Part shown: one piece after another, positions 33,238-42,328 of the stretch
Layout: each line of letters begins with the position of its first letter
Numbering within the stretch: the first letter of the stretch is position 1
Assembly (NCBI RefSeq): GCF_021173675.1
Contig: NZ_JAIHON010000007.1
Coordinates: 62,001-126,000 of the forward strand
Length of the DNA stretch: 64,000 nt
Origin: Streptomyces lincolnensis
GTDB taxonomy: Bacteria > Actinomycetota > Actinomycetes > Streptomycetales > Streptomycetaceae
Direction: 5' to 3'
Made by a program: the position numbers and the translations under genes
Notes under the pieces: generated by a model
Databases searched by the model: none
Seen by the model: the letters and a program-made list of their open reading frames with translations, nothing else
Told to the model about the DNA's origin: nothing

Positions 33238-35390
33238 ATGCTCACCCGCCTCGGCCGACTGGCCGTGCGGTACAGCCGTGCCGTATTGATCGGCGTGCTG
33301 CTCCTGTTCATCGGCCTCGGCGTGTACGGCGCCGGTGCGCAGGACGACCTCGACCTCTCGCGCTGGAGCGCGCCGGGCACCGAATCGGTGCGGGCCGGCG
33401 ACCTGTTGCGCGACGACTTCGGCACCGGCAACCCCAATCTGGCCTTGCTCGTCACGGCCGGGGACGGTGACGTGGACAGCTCGCGCACCGAGCGCGCCGG
33501 CCGCGAACTCGCCGCGGAAGTGGGGCGGTTGCCGCTCGTCACCGACGTCACCTCCTACTGGGACGCCGACAGCCCCGCCCTGCGCGGCGAGGACGGGCGC
33601 CACGCCCTGATCCTCGCCCGCCTCGAAGGCACCGCCACCGAGACCCGCGAGGAACTCGTCACGCTGTCCCCGCGGTTGACCCGCACCACCGCCGATCTCG
33701 ACGTCCGGGTCGGCGGCCAGGAGGAGATCTCGCGGCAGGTCGGACAGGAGGCCCGCAGCGATTTCCTGCGCGCGGAGGCGTTCGCCCTGCCCGCCGTCCT
33801 GCTCCTGCTGATCCTCGTCTACCGGCGCACCACGGCCGCCCTGCTGACGATCGCCGTGGGACTGCTGTCCGTCGTGGCCACGCTCGCCGGGCTGCGGGCG
33901 ATCGCGCAGGTCACCGAGGTCTCGACATTCGCCGCGAACATCGCGCTCGTCCTCGGTCTCGGACTGGGCGTCGACTACAGCCTGTTCGTCATCAACCGCT
34001 ACCGCGAGGAACGCGCGGCCGGACACGCCCAGCAGCAGGCCGTGGTCCGGGCGACGGCCGTGGCCGGCCGCACGGTGGTCTTCAGCGGGGTGACGGTCGC
34101 CGTGTCGCTGTGCGCGCTGCTGGTGTTCCCGTTCTTCTTCCTCAGCTCGTTCGCGTACGCCGGAGTGCTCGTCGTGCTCAGCGCGATCGGCGGCGCGGTG
34201 ATCCTGCTGCCGGCCGCGCTGGCCCGCTGGGCCACCGGGTCGAGCGCCCCACCGCGCCGGCCTCCGGCTTCTGGCACCGCACCGCCCTCGCGGCCATGCG
34301 CCGCCCCCTCCTGGCCGGCGCCGGCGTCCTCACCGTCCTCCTCGTCGCCGCCTCACCCGTGCTCGGCCTGCGCTTCGGCCTCCCCGACGAACGCACCCTG
34401 CCCGCGGGCACCTCCGCGCGCACCACCTCCGAGACCATCCACCGCGAGTTCGCCGCCGAGCCCACCGACACCGTCCAGATCGTGCTCGCCGAACCCGCCG
34501 ACACCGGTGCCTACGCCGCCCGGCTCTCCCGTATCCCCGGCATCTTCCAGGTCGACGCCCCCGACGGCCGCTACCAGGACGGCCGGTACACCGGCGCCCC
34601 CGGCCAGGACCGGCTGACGGCCCCCGACGGCCGAGCGCGCCTGGCCGTCGTACCCACCCAGCAGGCCCTGTACGACGACGTCCCCGCCCTCGTCGACCGC
34701 ATCCGGGACACCCCGGCCCCCGCCACCGCCCTCGTCGGCGGTTACCCGGGCGAGACCACCGACTTCCGCGCCACGCTCCTGGACCGGCTGCCGCTCGCCG
34801 TCGGGCTCGTGCTGGGGGCGACGTACGTGATCCTCTTCCTGATGACCGGCAGCGTGCTGCTGCCCCTGAAGGCGACCGTGCTCAACCTGCTGAGCCTGTC
34901 CGTGATGTTCGGCTGCCTGGTGTGGGTCTTCCAGGACGGCCACCTGTCCGGGCTGCTCGGCTTCACCCCCACCGGGTCGATCGAGCCGAGCATCCCGGTG
35001 CTGATGTTCTGCGTGGCCTACGGCCTGTCCATGGACTACGAGGTCTTCCTGCTGGCACGGATCAAGGAGGAGCACGACCGGACCGGCGACACCGAGCGGG
35101 CGGTCGCCGAGGGCATCCGGCGCAGCGCCCCGCTGATCACCGCCGCGGCCGGGATCCTCGCGCTGTCCTTCCTGTCGTACGCCACCGGCGGCGTCGTCTT
35201 CCTCAAGGAACTCGGCATCGGCACGGCCCTGACGATCCTGGTCGACGCCACCCTCATCCGCGTCGTGCTGCTCCCGGTGACGATGCGACTGGCGGGACGG
35301 GCGAACTGGTGGGCGCCGCGGCCGCTGCGCAGGCTGCGAGTGAAGGAGCCCGGCGCGGGGGTCGACGTACTTCGCGGGGAGTACGTGTGA
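33238..35390 (+). pseudogene. MMPL family transporter, frameshifted
   Basis: An RND/MMPL-type membrane exporter of about 717 residues once the frame is joined. The first part (33238 to about 34231) starts with MLTRLGRLAVRYS after GAAGGG and holds the first six spans, with GLGLGVDYSLFVINRYREE. The second part continues in another frame (from about 34232 to 35390) with LPDERTLP, six more spans and GLSMDYEVFLLARIKEEHD. The break is at 34228-34231: CGC TGG then GCC, where one more G would restore RW-GHRVERP. Without it, translation runs on out of frame to a stop at 34615-34617. Both halves look well conserved, so this may be a recent mutation, a sequencing error in a G run, or slippage. Confidence 0.85.
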
Positions 35391-35442
35391 TCACCTCGCC
35401 GGGCGGACGCCGGCCGGGCCCGGGGCGTCTAGCGTGGCCGGT

Positions 35443-36681
35443 ATGGACGAGCGGCAGGTGGGCGGGAGCGGTCCGCCCCGGTGGTGGCGGCACAGCCCGC
35501 CGTGGCTGACGGGCGGGGACGAGGTGGACCGGAGCACCCGGTGGCCCTGGCTGTCCACCGTGCTGCTGACGCTCTTCGTGATGGGCGGGTCGAACTACGC
35601 GGCCGAACAGCAGATCGACGAGCGGGCCGCCCTCGATCCCTTCGCCCGGCTGCTGCTCCTCGCCGGATCGCTCCTGCTGCTGTGGCGGCACCGGAACCCG
35701 GTCCTGGTCGTCTTCGGCACGTCCGCCGCCGCCATGCTCTATCTCGGCGCCGGATACCCGTACGGGCCGATCTTCCTGGCCGTCGCCCTCGCTTGCTTCA
35801 GCGCTGTGGTCACAGGGCGGCGCCGGGCCGCCTGGGCGGCGGTGGGGATGCTGTGGGCCGGACACGTGCTGGTCGCTCACTGGCTGTACCGGTGGCTGCC
35901 GCCGTCCGGCGACGACGCGGCCTCCTGGGGCGCGGAGGTCGTGGTCGTCACCTGGATGGTGGCGATCCTGGCCGTGTCGGAGCTGGCCCGCACCCGCCGT
36001 GAGCAGTGGGTCCGCGAGCGGGCCGAGCGGGCGCAGGCGGCCCGGCGGCGGGCCGACGAGGAGCGGCTGCGCATGGCCCGCGAACTGCACGACGTGCTCG
36101 CGCACAGCATCTCCGTCATCAACGTGCAGGCGGGCGTCGGCCTCGCGCTCCTGGACACCGACCCCGAACAGGCCCGCACCGCGCTCACCACCATCAAGGC
36201 TGCCAGCAAGGAGGCGCTCGGCGAGGTCCGCCAGGTCCTCGACACGCTGCGCACACCGGGCGACGCGCCGCGCGCGCCCGCGCCCGGCCTCGACCGGCTG
36301 CCCGAGCTGGTGCAGCAGGCGGCGGGCGCGGGCCTCACCGTCGACGTCGAGGGCGACCCGCCCCGCCTCGCGCCCGGCACCGACCTCGCGGCCTTCCGTA
36401 TCGTCCAGGAAGCACTGACCAACGTCGTACGGCACTCCGGATCGCGGAACGCGCGCGTGCGGCTCGACCGGGCCGACGGGACCACGCTCCGGCTGCGGAT
36501 CGACGACGACGGACCCGCGACCGGCGCCGACGCGGGCGGCAGCGGCAACGGTCTGGCCGGAATGCGGGAGCGGGCGGCCGCGCTGGGTGGCACGATCGAG
36601 GCCGGTCCGCGCGCCGACGGAGGGTTCCGGGTGCTGGCCGTACTGCCGTTGAACGTCAAGGCCGAGGGGGACGACCGGTGA
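35443..36681 (+). CDS. Two-component sensor histidine kinase (HisKA_3 type)
   Basis: A 412-aa membrane histidine kinase. About five N-terminal hydrophobic spans lie at 40-185, followed by the dimerisation/phosphoacceptor segment MARELHDVLAHS with His216 and a HATPase_c domain (VVRHSGSRNARV; DDDGPATGADAGGSGNGLAGM). This is the NarX/DesK-like class paired with LuxR-type regulators. ATG 35443 has no Shine-Dalgarno sequence, but TAGCGT lies 7 nt upstream, which suggests a leaderless message. Its stop overlaps the response-regulator start by GTGA. The signal is unknown. Confidence 0.92.
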   Translation: MDERQVGGSGPPRWWRHSPPWLTGGDEVDRSTRWPWLSTVLLTLFVMGGSNYAAEQQIDERAALDPFARLLLLAGSLLLLWRHRNPVLVVFGTSAAAMLYLGAGYPYGPIFLAVALACFSAVVTGRRRAAWAAVGMLWAGHVLVAHWLYRWLPPSGDDAASWGAEVVVVTWMVAILAVSELARTRREQWVRERAERAQAARRRADEERLRMARELHDVLAHSISVINVQAGVGLALLDTDPEQARTALTTIKAASKEALGEVRQVLDTLRTPGDAPRAPAPGLDRLPELVQQAAGAGLTVDVEGDPPRLAPGTDLAAFRIVQEALTNVVRHSGSRNARVRLDRADGTTLRLRIDDDGPATGADAGGSGNGLAGMRERAAALGGTIEAGPRADGGFRVLAVLPLNVKAEGDDR

Positions 36682-37343
36682 TCCGTGTACTGCTCGCCGA
36701 CGACCAGTCACTGGTGCGGGCCGGCTTCCGGGCGCTGCTCGACGCGCAGCCGGACATCGAGGTGGCCGGGGAGGCCGCCGACGGCGAGCAGGCCGTGCGC
36801 GCGGTGCGTGAACTGCGCCCCGATGTCGTCCTGATGGACATCCGTATGCCGCTGCTCGACGGACTGGCCGCCACCCGGCGCATCACCGAGGACACCGCGC
36901 TCGGGCAGGTCAAGGTGGTCATGCTGACCACCTTCGAACTCGACGAGTACGTCTTCGAGGCGATCCGCTCGGGCGCCTCCGGCTTCCTGGTCAAGGACAC
37001 CGAACCCGAGGAACTCCTGCGCGCCGTACGGTCGGTGGTCGGCGGCGACGCGCTGCTCTCACCCGGGGTGACGCGCCGGCTGATCGCCGAGTTCGCCGCC
37101 CGCTCCAAGGAGCCGGCGGCCGGGGACGCGCTGGCCGAACTCACCGAGCGGGAACGGGAGGTGATGGCCCTGGTCGGCATCGGTCTGTCCAACGAGGAGA
37201 TCGCCCGCCGCCTGGTGGTCAGCCCGCTCACCGCCAAGACCCACGTCAGCCGCACGATGGTCAAGCTGGGCGCCCGGGACCGGGCCCAACTCGTCGTGCT
37301 GGCCTACGAGTCGGGGTTGGTGCGGCCGGGCTGGCTGGGCTGA
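36678..37343 (+). CDS. NarL/LuxR-type response regulator
   Basis: A 221-aa response regulator. The receiver domain (1-120) has Asp9/Asp8 acid pocket, the phosphoacceptor Asp54 in LMDIRMP, Thr in MLTTF and Lys in FLVKD. The LuxR helix-turn-helix is at about 150-215 (LTEREREVMALVGIGLSNEEIARRL). GTG 36678 overlaps the kinase stop, so the pair is translationally coupled. The 3' end overlaps the convergent DUF6332 gene by 40 bp. Target genes unknown; the nearby MMPL transporter is one possibility. Confidence 0.94.
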   Translation: MIRVLLADDQSLVRAGFRALLDAQPDIEVAGEAADGEQAVRAVRELRPDVVLMDIRMPLLDGLAATRRITEDTALGQVKVVMLTTFELDEYVFEAIRSGASGFLVKDTEPEELLRAVRSVVGGDALLSPGVTRRLIAEFAARSKEPAAGDALAELTEREREVMALVGIGLSNEEIARRLVVSPLTAKTHVSRTMVKLGARDRAQLVVLAYESGLVRPGWLG

Positions 37344-37591
37344 GGACGCTCCTCGCGGAACCGCACCAGCACGCTGATCACCCGCGCGGCGAAGAGGACG
37401 GGCGCCACCACCATGCCGACGCGCAGCAGCACGAGCTCCAGCGTGCGCGGCAGGTCGAACAGCAGCGCCGGACCGGCCACCGCCCCGAAGCACACCGCCG
37501 CCAGGAACACCGCGCTGACCAGCGCGTACCCGATCTCGACGGTGATCGCGTCCCGTTCGGCCTGACCGCGCCGTCCCCCGTAAGTCTCCAT
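37304..37591 (-). CDS. DUF6332 family small membrane protein
   Basis: A 95-aa protein with two hydrophobic spans (about 21-42 and 52-74), typical of the small Streptomyces DUF6332 proteins that open with QAERDAITVEIGYALVSA. The start at 37591 gives METYGGRRGQ. A longer frame to 37648 would run through a terminator hairpin and is rejected. Its 3' end overlaps the response-regulator gene by 40 bp tail to tail. Function unknown. Confidence 0.72.
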   Translation of the reverse strand: METYGGRRGQAERDAITVEIGYALVSAVFLAAVCFGAVAGPALLFDLPRTLELVLLRVGMVVAPVLFAARVISVLVRFREERPQPSQPGRTNPDS

Positions 37592-37609
37592 CCTGCGAGT
37601 CTCACAGGC

Positions 37610-37650
37610 GTGTGCCCGGCGGAGCAAGCAAGCGGCTCCGCCGGGCACAC
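37610..37650 (-). terminator. Strong hairpin terminator after the MFS gene
   Basis: GTGTGCCCGGCGGAGC (37610-37625) pairs perfectly over 16 bp with 37635-37650, loop 9 nt, 21 nt downstream of the MFS stop on the minus strand. Confidence 0.8.
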
Positions 37651-37671
37651 GGTGTCAGGAGACGTCCCCTC

Positions 37672-39165
37672 CTAGTCGCGTACGGGTACGCGCTCCGTCT
37701 CCTCCTCCTGGGCGGTGGACCTGGCGACCACGACGGACTGCTGCGGGCGGCGCGCGGCGCGCAGTCCCGTGAGGGTGATCAGCAGTCCGGCGGCGGCGAC
37801 GGCGGTGACCACGACGAGTCCGGGCCGGTAGCTGTCGAGGACGGCCTGCGGGGTGGCGTTCTCGGGGGCGCCCGCGGTCACCACCGCGGTCACGATGGCC
37901 AGGAAGATCGCCCCGCCGACCTGGACCGAGGTGTTCAGCAGACCGGAGACCATGCCCTGCTCGTGGTCGTCGACGCCGTTGGTGGCCTGGATGTTGAGCG
38001 AGGGGAAGACCAGCGCGCAGGCGGCGCCGATGAGGAGCATCGACGGCAGGATCACGGCGGCGTACACCGGGTCGAGGTCGACCTGCAGGAACAGGGCGTA
38101 TCCGACGACCATCAGCCCGAAGCCCACCGGGAGCAGCCGCTGGGTGCCGAACCGGTCGACGATCGAGCCCATCTTCGTCGCGGACAACGCCACCAGCGCG
38201 CCCGCGGGCAGGAAGGCCAGCGCGGTGTGCAGAGCCGACCAGCCGAGCAGCGACTGCATGTACAGGGTGACCAGGAACTGGAAGCCGATGTACGACCCGA
38301 AGAAGAACATCGCGCCGAGCTGGGCGCGGATCTGGATGCCGGAGCGCAGCACGCCGAGCCGGATCAGCGGGCCCGCGGAGCGCCGCTCGACCAGGACGAA
38401 AACCGTCAGCAGGACGGCCACGGCGAGGAAGGACAGCAGGGTGCGGGCCGAGGTCCAGCCGACCTCCGGAGCCTGGACGACGGTGAAGACCAGCAGCAGC
38501 ATCGAGGCGGTGCCGAGGACGGCGCCGGGGATGTCGTAGCCGTTGTGGTCCTTCTCGCGGGCGCTGCGCGGCAGCAGCTTCAGACCGGCGATCAGGGCGA
38601 TCAGGGCGATGGGCGCGGGCAGCAGCATGGTCAGGCGCCAGCTGGCCTCGGTGAGCAGGCCGGACAGGACCAGGCCCATGGAGAAGCCGGTGGCGGCGCA
38701 GGTGGTGTAGATGGACAGGGCGCGGTTGCGCAGCGGGCCCTCGGGGAAGGTCGTGGTGATGATCGACAGGCCCGCCGGTGCGGTGAAGGCCGCGCTCAGG
38801 CCCTTGATGAAGCGGCTGGCTATCAGCAGCGGCCCGGAGTCGACGAGCCCGCCGAGCAGCGAGGCGAGCGCGAAGACACCCAGGGCGATCAGGAAGACCT
38901 GACGGCGGCCGAGGAGGTCGGCGGTCCGTCCACCGAGGAGCAGCAGGCCGCCGTAGCCGAGGATGTAGCCGCTGACGATCCATTGCAGCGTCGAGGTGGA
39001 CAGGCCGAGGTCGGAGCCGATGGACGGCAGGGCGACGCCGACCATCGACACGTCCAGCGCGTCCAGGAACATCGCGGCGCAGAGCACCAGGAGGGTGCCC
39101 CACAGCCGGGGAGTCCAGCGGACCGTCGAGGAGCGGTCCGCGGAAGTGGTGAGCGGAGAGGTCAT
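37672..39165 (-). CDS. MFS drug exporter (DHA2, 14-span)
   Basis: A 497-aa major facilitator of the EmrB/QacA type with 14 predicted spans. Motif A is GGRTADLLGRRQVF after span 2, motif C is TGFSMGLVLSGLL in span 5, and the N-terminus has LDALDVSMVGVALPSI (motif D1-like). Likely a proton-coupled exporter of drugs or metabolites. ATG 39165 has no Shine-Dalgarno sequence; TAGCCT (39178-39173, minus strand) lies 7 nt upstream, suggesting a leaderless message. A divergent MarR gene and a palindrome over the promoter indicate MarR repression. Confidence 0.9.
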   Translation of the reverse strand: MTSPLTTSADRSSTVRWTPRLWGTLLVLCAAMFLDALDVSMVGVALPSIGSDLGLSTSTLQWIVSGYILGYGGLLLLGGRTADLLGRRQVFLIALGVFALASLLGGLVDSGPLLIASRFIKGLSAAFTAPAGLSIITTTFPEGPLRNRALSIYTTCAATGFSMGLVLSGLLTEASWRLTMLLPAPIALIALIAGLKLLPRSAREKDHNGYDIPGAVLGTASMLLLVFTVVQAPEVGWTSARTLLSFLAVAVLLTVFVLVERRSAGPLIRLGVLRSGIQIRAQLGAMFFFGSYIGFQFLVTLYMQSLLGWSALHTALAFLPAGALVALSATKMGSIVDRFGTQRLLPVGFGLMVVGYALFLQVDLDPVYAAVILPSMLLIGAACALVFPSLNIQATNGVDDHEQGMVSGLLNTSVQVGGAIFLAIVTAVVTAGAPENATPQAVLDSYRPGLVVVTAVAAAGLLITLTGLRAARRPQQSVVVARSTAQEEETERVPVRD

Positions 39166-39179
39166 GCCGGAGAGGCTAC

Positions 39180-39206
39180 ATGCGTATGCATCGAATGCAA
39201 ACGCAT
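39180..39206. promoter_or_regulatory. MarR-type operator palindrome
   Basis: A 27-bp near-perfect palindrome: arms built on ATGCGT-A-TGCAT and ATGCA-A-ACGCAT around CGA, one mismatch per arm. It covers the predicted -35 (TTGCAT, 39200-39195) and spacer of the MFS promoter and lies in the gap to the MarR gene. A further half-site AATGCAA occurs at 39215-39221. Confidence 0.7.
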
Positions 39207-39251
39207 TTAATTCCAATGCAATAAACTGGTTTCTCTGCTACGGTGCGCTCC

Positions 39252-39632
39252 ATGGCGGCGAAGAAGGCCGAGCGCACGCTCGCGGAACAGTGGCGGGAAA
39301 TGCTGGCGCTGCACGCGCGCACCCAGTGCGAACTGGACCGTGCCCTGCATCAACACGGCCTGTGTGCCAGCGACTTCGAGGTGCTGGACGTGCTGGCCGG
39401 TGACGCGTGCGACTATCGCGTCCAGGAGATCTCCGAGCGGGTCCACCTCAGTCAGAGTGCCCTCTCGCGGCTGATCGCCCGCCTGGAGAAGGACGGGCTC
39501 CTGGAACGCTGCATGTGCCCCGAGGACCGGCGGGGCGTGCGGGTCTCGCTCACGGAGAAGGGGCGCGCGCTGCACGGCGACGTACTGCCGGTGCAGCGCG
39601 AGGTGCTCACGCGGATGCTGGCCTCGGGCTGA
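39252..39632 (+). CDS. MarR family transcriptional regulator
   Basis: A 126-aa winged-helix regulator: VQEISERVHLSQSALSRLIARLEKDGLLER is the DNA-binding part, and DRRGVRVSLTEKG is the wing. ATG 39252 is preferred over GTG 39243; a TACGGT -10 box lies 7 nt upstream, so it too may be leaderless. Cys residues at CLCASD-type and CMCPED positions could sense oxidants, which is a guess. It should repress the divergent MFS exporter until a drug-like ligand binds. Confidence 0.92.
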   Translation: MAAKKAERTLAEQWREMLALHARTQCELDRALHQHGLCASDFEVLDVLAGDACDYRVQEISERVHLSQSALSRLIARLEKDGLLERCMCPEDRRGVRVSLTEKGRALHGDVLPVQREVLTRMLASG

Positions 39633-39641
39633 TTCCCCCGG

Positions 39642-40376
39642 TCACCCCACCCCCGAGGTCTCGCGCCACAGTTCGGCGAGCGACGCGTCACCGGTGACGG
39701 CGGGGAACGGCACCCGGTTCCACAGCGACAGGTACACCTGCGAGGCGGGCCCGGACACCTCGCAGTCGGCGTCCGCGGTCTCGCCCCGCTCGGCGGCGGG
39801 CGGCTCCGACGTCAGCCGGACGGTCCACACGGCACCCTCCACATCCGTCGCCCGCACCCGCAGCACCCTCGGCTCCGCGCTGCGCACCCGGCTCCTGGCA
39901 CGGGCGTGGAAGCCGCGCAGCAACTCGTCGACACCGTCCGCCGCGAAGTCCCCGGCGATCCCGCTCGGCGTACCACCCCTGGCCGCCTCCGCGTCGAACC
40001 GGTGCACCGCCGTCTCGTGCGCCTGCCGCCGCGCCCAGAACGCCAGCGGTGACGGCGCCGGCAGGAAGTACCAGCACGCGACATCGGCCGGCGCGCCGCG
40101 CAGGGTGCCGACGAGGTGCGCGTGCGCGTGCCGGTACCAGTCGAGAAGCTCGGCCCCGTCGAGGCCCGGCGGCTCCTCCATGGGGCGGCGGGCGCCGTAC
40201 CCCTCGGCGACGAACCCCGCCGCCCAACGGTGCACCGCCCCCGTGTGCCGCAGCAGATCCGTCACCTGCCATCCCGGACACGTCGGCACCTTCGCGCCGG
40301 TGCCGGCCTCCTCGGCGGCCGCCACCAGCAGCCGGCCCTCCCGGTCCAGGATCGACAGGAACTCAGCAGTCTCCAT
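39642..40376 (-). CDS. Maleylpyruvate isomerase-fold (mycothiol-dependent type) protein
   Basis: A 244-aa DinB-like protein with the mycothiol-dependent maleylpyruvate isomerase N-terminal domain (about 1-150) and a C-terminal MDMPI-type domain. Likely metal ligands are His44 in LLRHTGAVHRW and the ETAVHRFDAE pair. Such proteins use mycothiol in isomerisation or detoxification, but most members are uncharacterised. It is convergent with the MarR gene at 9 bp and has GGGG/GGAG upstream of ATG 40376. Confidence 0.85.
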   Translation of the reverse strand: METAEFLSILDREGRLLVAAAEEAGTGAKVPTCPGWQVTDLLRHTGAVHRWAAGFVAEGYGARRPMEEPPGLDGAELLDWYRHAHAHLVGTLRGAPADVACWYFLPAPSPLAFWARRQAHETAVHRFDAEAARGGTPSGIAGDFAADGVDELLRGFHARARSRVRSAEPRVLRVRATDVEGAVWTVRLTSEPPAAERGETADADCEVSGPASQVYLSLWNRVPFPAVTGDASLAELWRETSGVG

Positions 40377-40430
40377 GGGGGGAGTGTGCCGGATGGAGCG
40401 GACTCCAAGGGGAACCGTCCAGGGCGATGT

Positions 40431-41300
40431 CTATGCGGCGAGTTCCTTGGTGATGCGGTCGAGCATGAAGGACGAGGACTCGCGGGCGCGTTCCTCCCAG
40501 GCGAAGACGCAGGCGGTGGCGACGCCGTCGAAGTCCAGCTCGCGCAGGGTGCCGAAGAAGGCGTTCCAGTCGACCTCGCCCTGGTCGATGTCGAGGTGCT
40601 GGTGGATGCGGGCGGTGGTGCCGGGCGGGTTCAGGATGTAGCGCAGGCCGGAGGAGCCCTTGTGGTTGAAGGAGTCGGCGATGTGGACGTGCCGGAGCTT
40701 GTCGCCGGCGTAGCGCATCATCGCCGCGATGTCGGCGCCCACCTGCGAGGCGCCCGAGAGGTGGAAGGAGTGCGGGGCGCAGTAGAGGTAGTTCACCCAG
40801 GGCTTGTCGATCGCGCGGACCAGGTCGACCGCGGGGGTGTTCTCCTCGCAGAAGTCGTTCGGGTGGGCCTCCAGGTTCAGAGCGATGCCTTCGCGCTCGA
40901 ACAGCGGGAGCAGCTCCTCCAACGACCGCCAGAACGCCGCCTCGCTCTCGGCGGCACGCTCGGGGCGGCCGTTGAACTCGCTGTTCATCAAGGGACATGC
41001 GAGATCCGCGGTGATCTCGATCATCCGCTTCCAGTAGCGGACGGCGGCCTGCCGCTCGGTCTCGTCGGGCGAGGACCACCTGTACAGCGGCAGTACGGAG
41101 GAGAGCTGGACGCCGTGCGTGCGCAGGGAGTTCTTCAGCTCCGCGATCCGCCCGTCGTCCGCCCTCGGGTGCAGGAAGAACGGCATGAAGTCGTCGCGGG
41201 GCGACAACTCGATGTACTCGTAGCCGAGTTCGGCGACCGTGCGCACCATGTCATCGATGGACAGGGCGCGGAACATGTACGGGTCGAGGGCGATCTTCAC
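40431..41300 (-). CDS. iolH: IolH-like sugar phosphate isomerase/epimerase
   Basis: A 289-aa TIM-barrel (AP endonuclease 2 fold) enzyme. It follows the IolH proteins of inositol loci: start MKIALDP, FMPFFLHPRADD, MNSEFNGRPE, LNLEAHPNDFCEEN (metal Glu) and LRHVHIADSFNHK (metal His/Asp). The role of IolH is not firmly known; isomerisation of a keto-inositol or sugar acid is usual speculation. The GTG start at 41300 overlaps the dehydrogenase stop by 4 bases, so it is last of a four-gene minus-strand operon under the promoter at 44267-44296. Confidence 0.8.
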   Translation of the reverse strand: MKIALDPYMFRALSIDDMVRTVAELGYEYIELSPRDDFMPFFLHPRADDGRIAELKNSLRTHGVQLSSVLPLYRWSSPDETERQAAVRYWKRMIEITADLACPLMNSEFNGRPERAAESEAAFWRSLEELLPLFEREGIALNLEAHPNDFCEENTPAVDLVRAIDKPWVNYLYCAPHSFHLSGASQVGADIAAMMRYAGDKLRHVHIADSFNHKGSSGLRYILNPPGTTARIHQHLDIDQGEVDWNAFFGTLRELDFDGVATACVFAWEERARESSSFMLDRITKELAA

Positions 41301-42313
41301 GCGGCACCTCCGTAGAAGGACGGGCGGGGCTTGAGGTCGGTGGCGACGACGCGGCCCGACTCCAGGGCCTCGACGGTCGCGGCGGTGATGACGGTGGCGG
41401 CGTAGCCGTCCCAGGCCGAGGGGCCGGTGGGTTCCCGGCCGGCCGCGAGGTTCGCGATCCACTCGCGGAACTCGGTGTCGAAGGCGTCCGCGAAACGACC
41501 CACCCAGTCCGTGAGCACCTCGGTGCTGTGCCGGCCGGCGGTCCGCACACCCACGGTGGCCGGGTCGGGCAGTCGTACGAGGCCTTCCTCCCCGACCGCC
41601 TCGCACTGGATGTCGTAGCCGTACCGGCAGTTGACGAAGACCTCCAGATCGATGCGGACGCCCTTCGCGGTCTCGAAGAGCATGATCTGTGGGTCCTTGA
41701 GGTGGGCGAACCGCCTGCTCGTGGCGCGCGGGGTGATCACCTGGGTGGAGACGATCTCGTCGTCCAGCAGCCAGCGCAGCACGTCCACCTCGTGCACGGC
41801 CGTGTCCAGGGCCGCCATGGAGGAGGTGTACGACTTGGGGACGGTCGGGTTGCGGTGGGCGCAGTGCACGATCAGCGGCTCACCGATCCGGCCCGAGTCG
41901 ATGACCTGCTTCATCTGGCGGTAGCCGGCGTCGTAGCGGCGCATGAAGCCGACCTGGACCAGCCGGCGGCCGTGCGCCGACTCGGCCTCGACGATCCGCA
42001 GGCAGTCCTGAGCCGTGGTGGCCAGCGGCTTCTCGCAGAACACCGGTTTGCCGGCGGCTGTCGCGGCCAGCACGTGCTCGGCGTGGGTGGGTCCCCACGA
42101 GGTCACGAGGACGGCGTCGACGTCGTCCGCCGCGATCAGGGACGCGCCGTCGGGCAGCACCCGCGCGCCGACCGGGGCCGCCGCCTCCGCCGCGCGGGCG
42201 GTGTCGATGTCGGTGACCGCGGTGACCCGGGCACCGGTGACGGTGTGGGTGAGGCGCCGGATGTGCTCGTGGCCGATCCAGCCGGCGCCGATCACTCCTA
42301 CACGTACAGTCAT
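41297..42313 (-). CDS. Gfo/Idh/MocA oxidoreductase, inositol 2-dehydrogenase-like
   Basis: A 338-aa NAD(P)-dependent dehydrogenase. The nucleotide loop is GVIGAGWIG at about 6-14, the CEKPLATT motif with the catalytic Lys is near residue 95, and ALDTAVHEVDVLRWLLDDE carries the His/Asp pair seen in IolG-type inositol dehydrogenases. It would oxidise a polyol or sugar ring hydroxyl. It follows the IolT-like transporter gene by 15 bp and is coupled to iolH. The exact inositol isomer cannot be told from sequence. Confidence 0.88.
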   Translation of the reverse strand: MTVRVGVIGAGWIGHEHIRRLTHTVTGARVTAVTDIDTARAAEAAAPVGARVLPDGASLIAADDVDAVLVTSWGPTHAEHVLAATAAGKPVFCEKPLATTAQDCLRIVEAESAHGRRLVQVGFMRRYDAGYRQMKQVIDSGRIGEPLIVHCAHRNPTVPKSYTSSMAALDTAVHEVDVLRWLLDDEIVSTQVITPRATSRRFAHLKDPQIMLFETAKGVRIDLEVFVNCRYGYDIQCEAVGEEGLVRLPDPATVGVRTAGRHSTEVLTDWVGRFADAFDTEFREWIANLAAGREPTGPSAWDGYAATVITAATVEALESGRVVATDLKPRPSFYGGAA

Positions 42314-42328
42314 GGTTCGGAGTCCTCA

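Noticed and set aside
33238..35390. Programmed frameshift in the MMPL gene as the first explanation
   Set aside because: There is no slippery heptamer or clear downstream structure that I can see; a simple one-base loss or sequence error is more likely.
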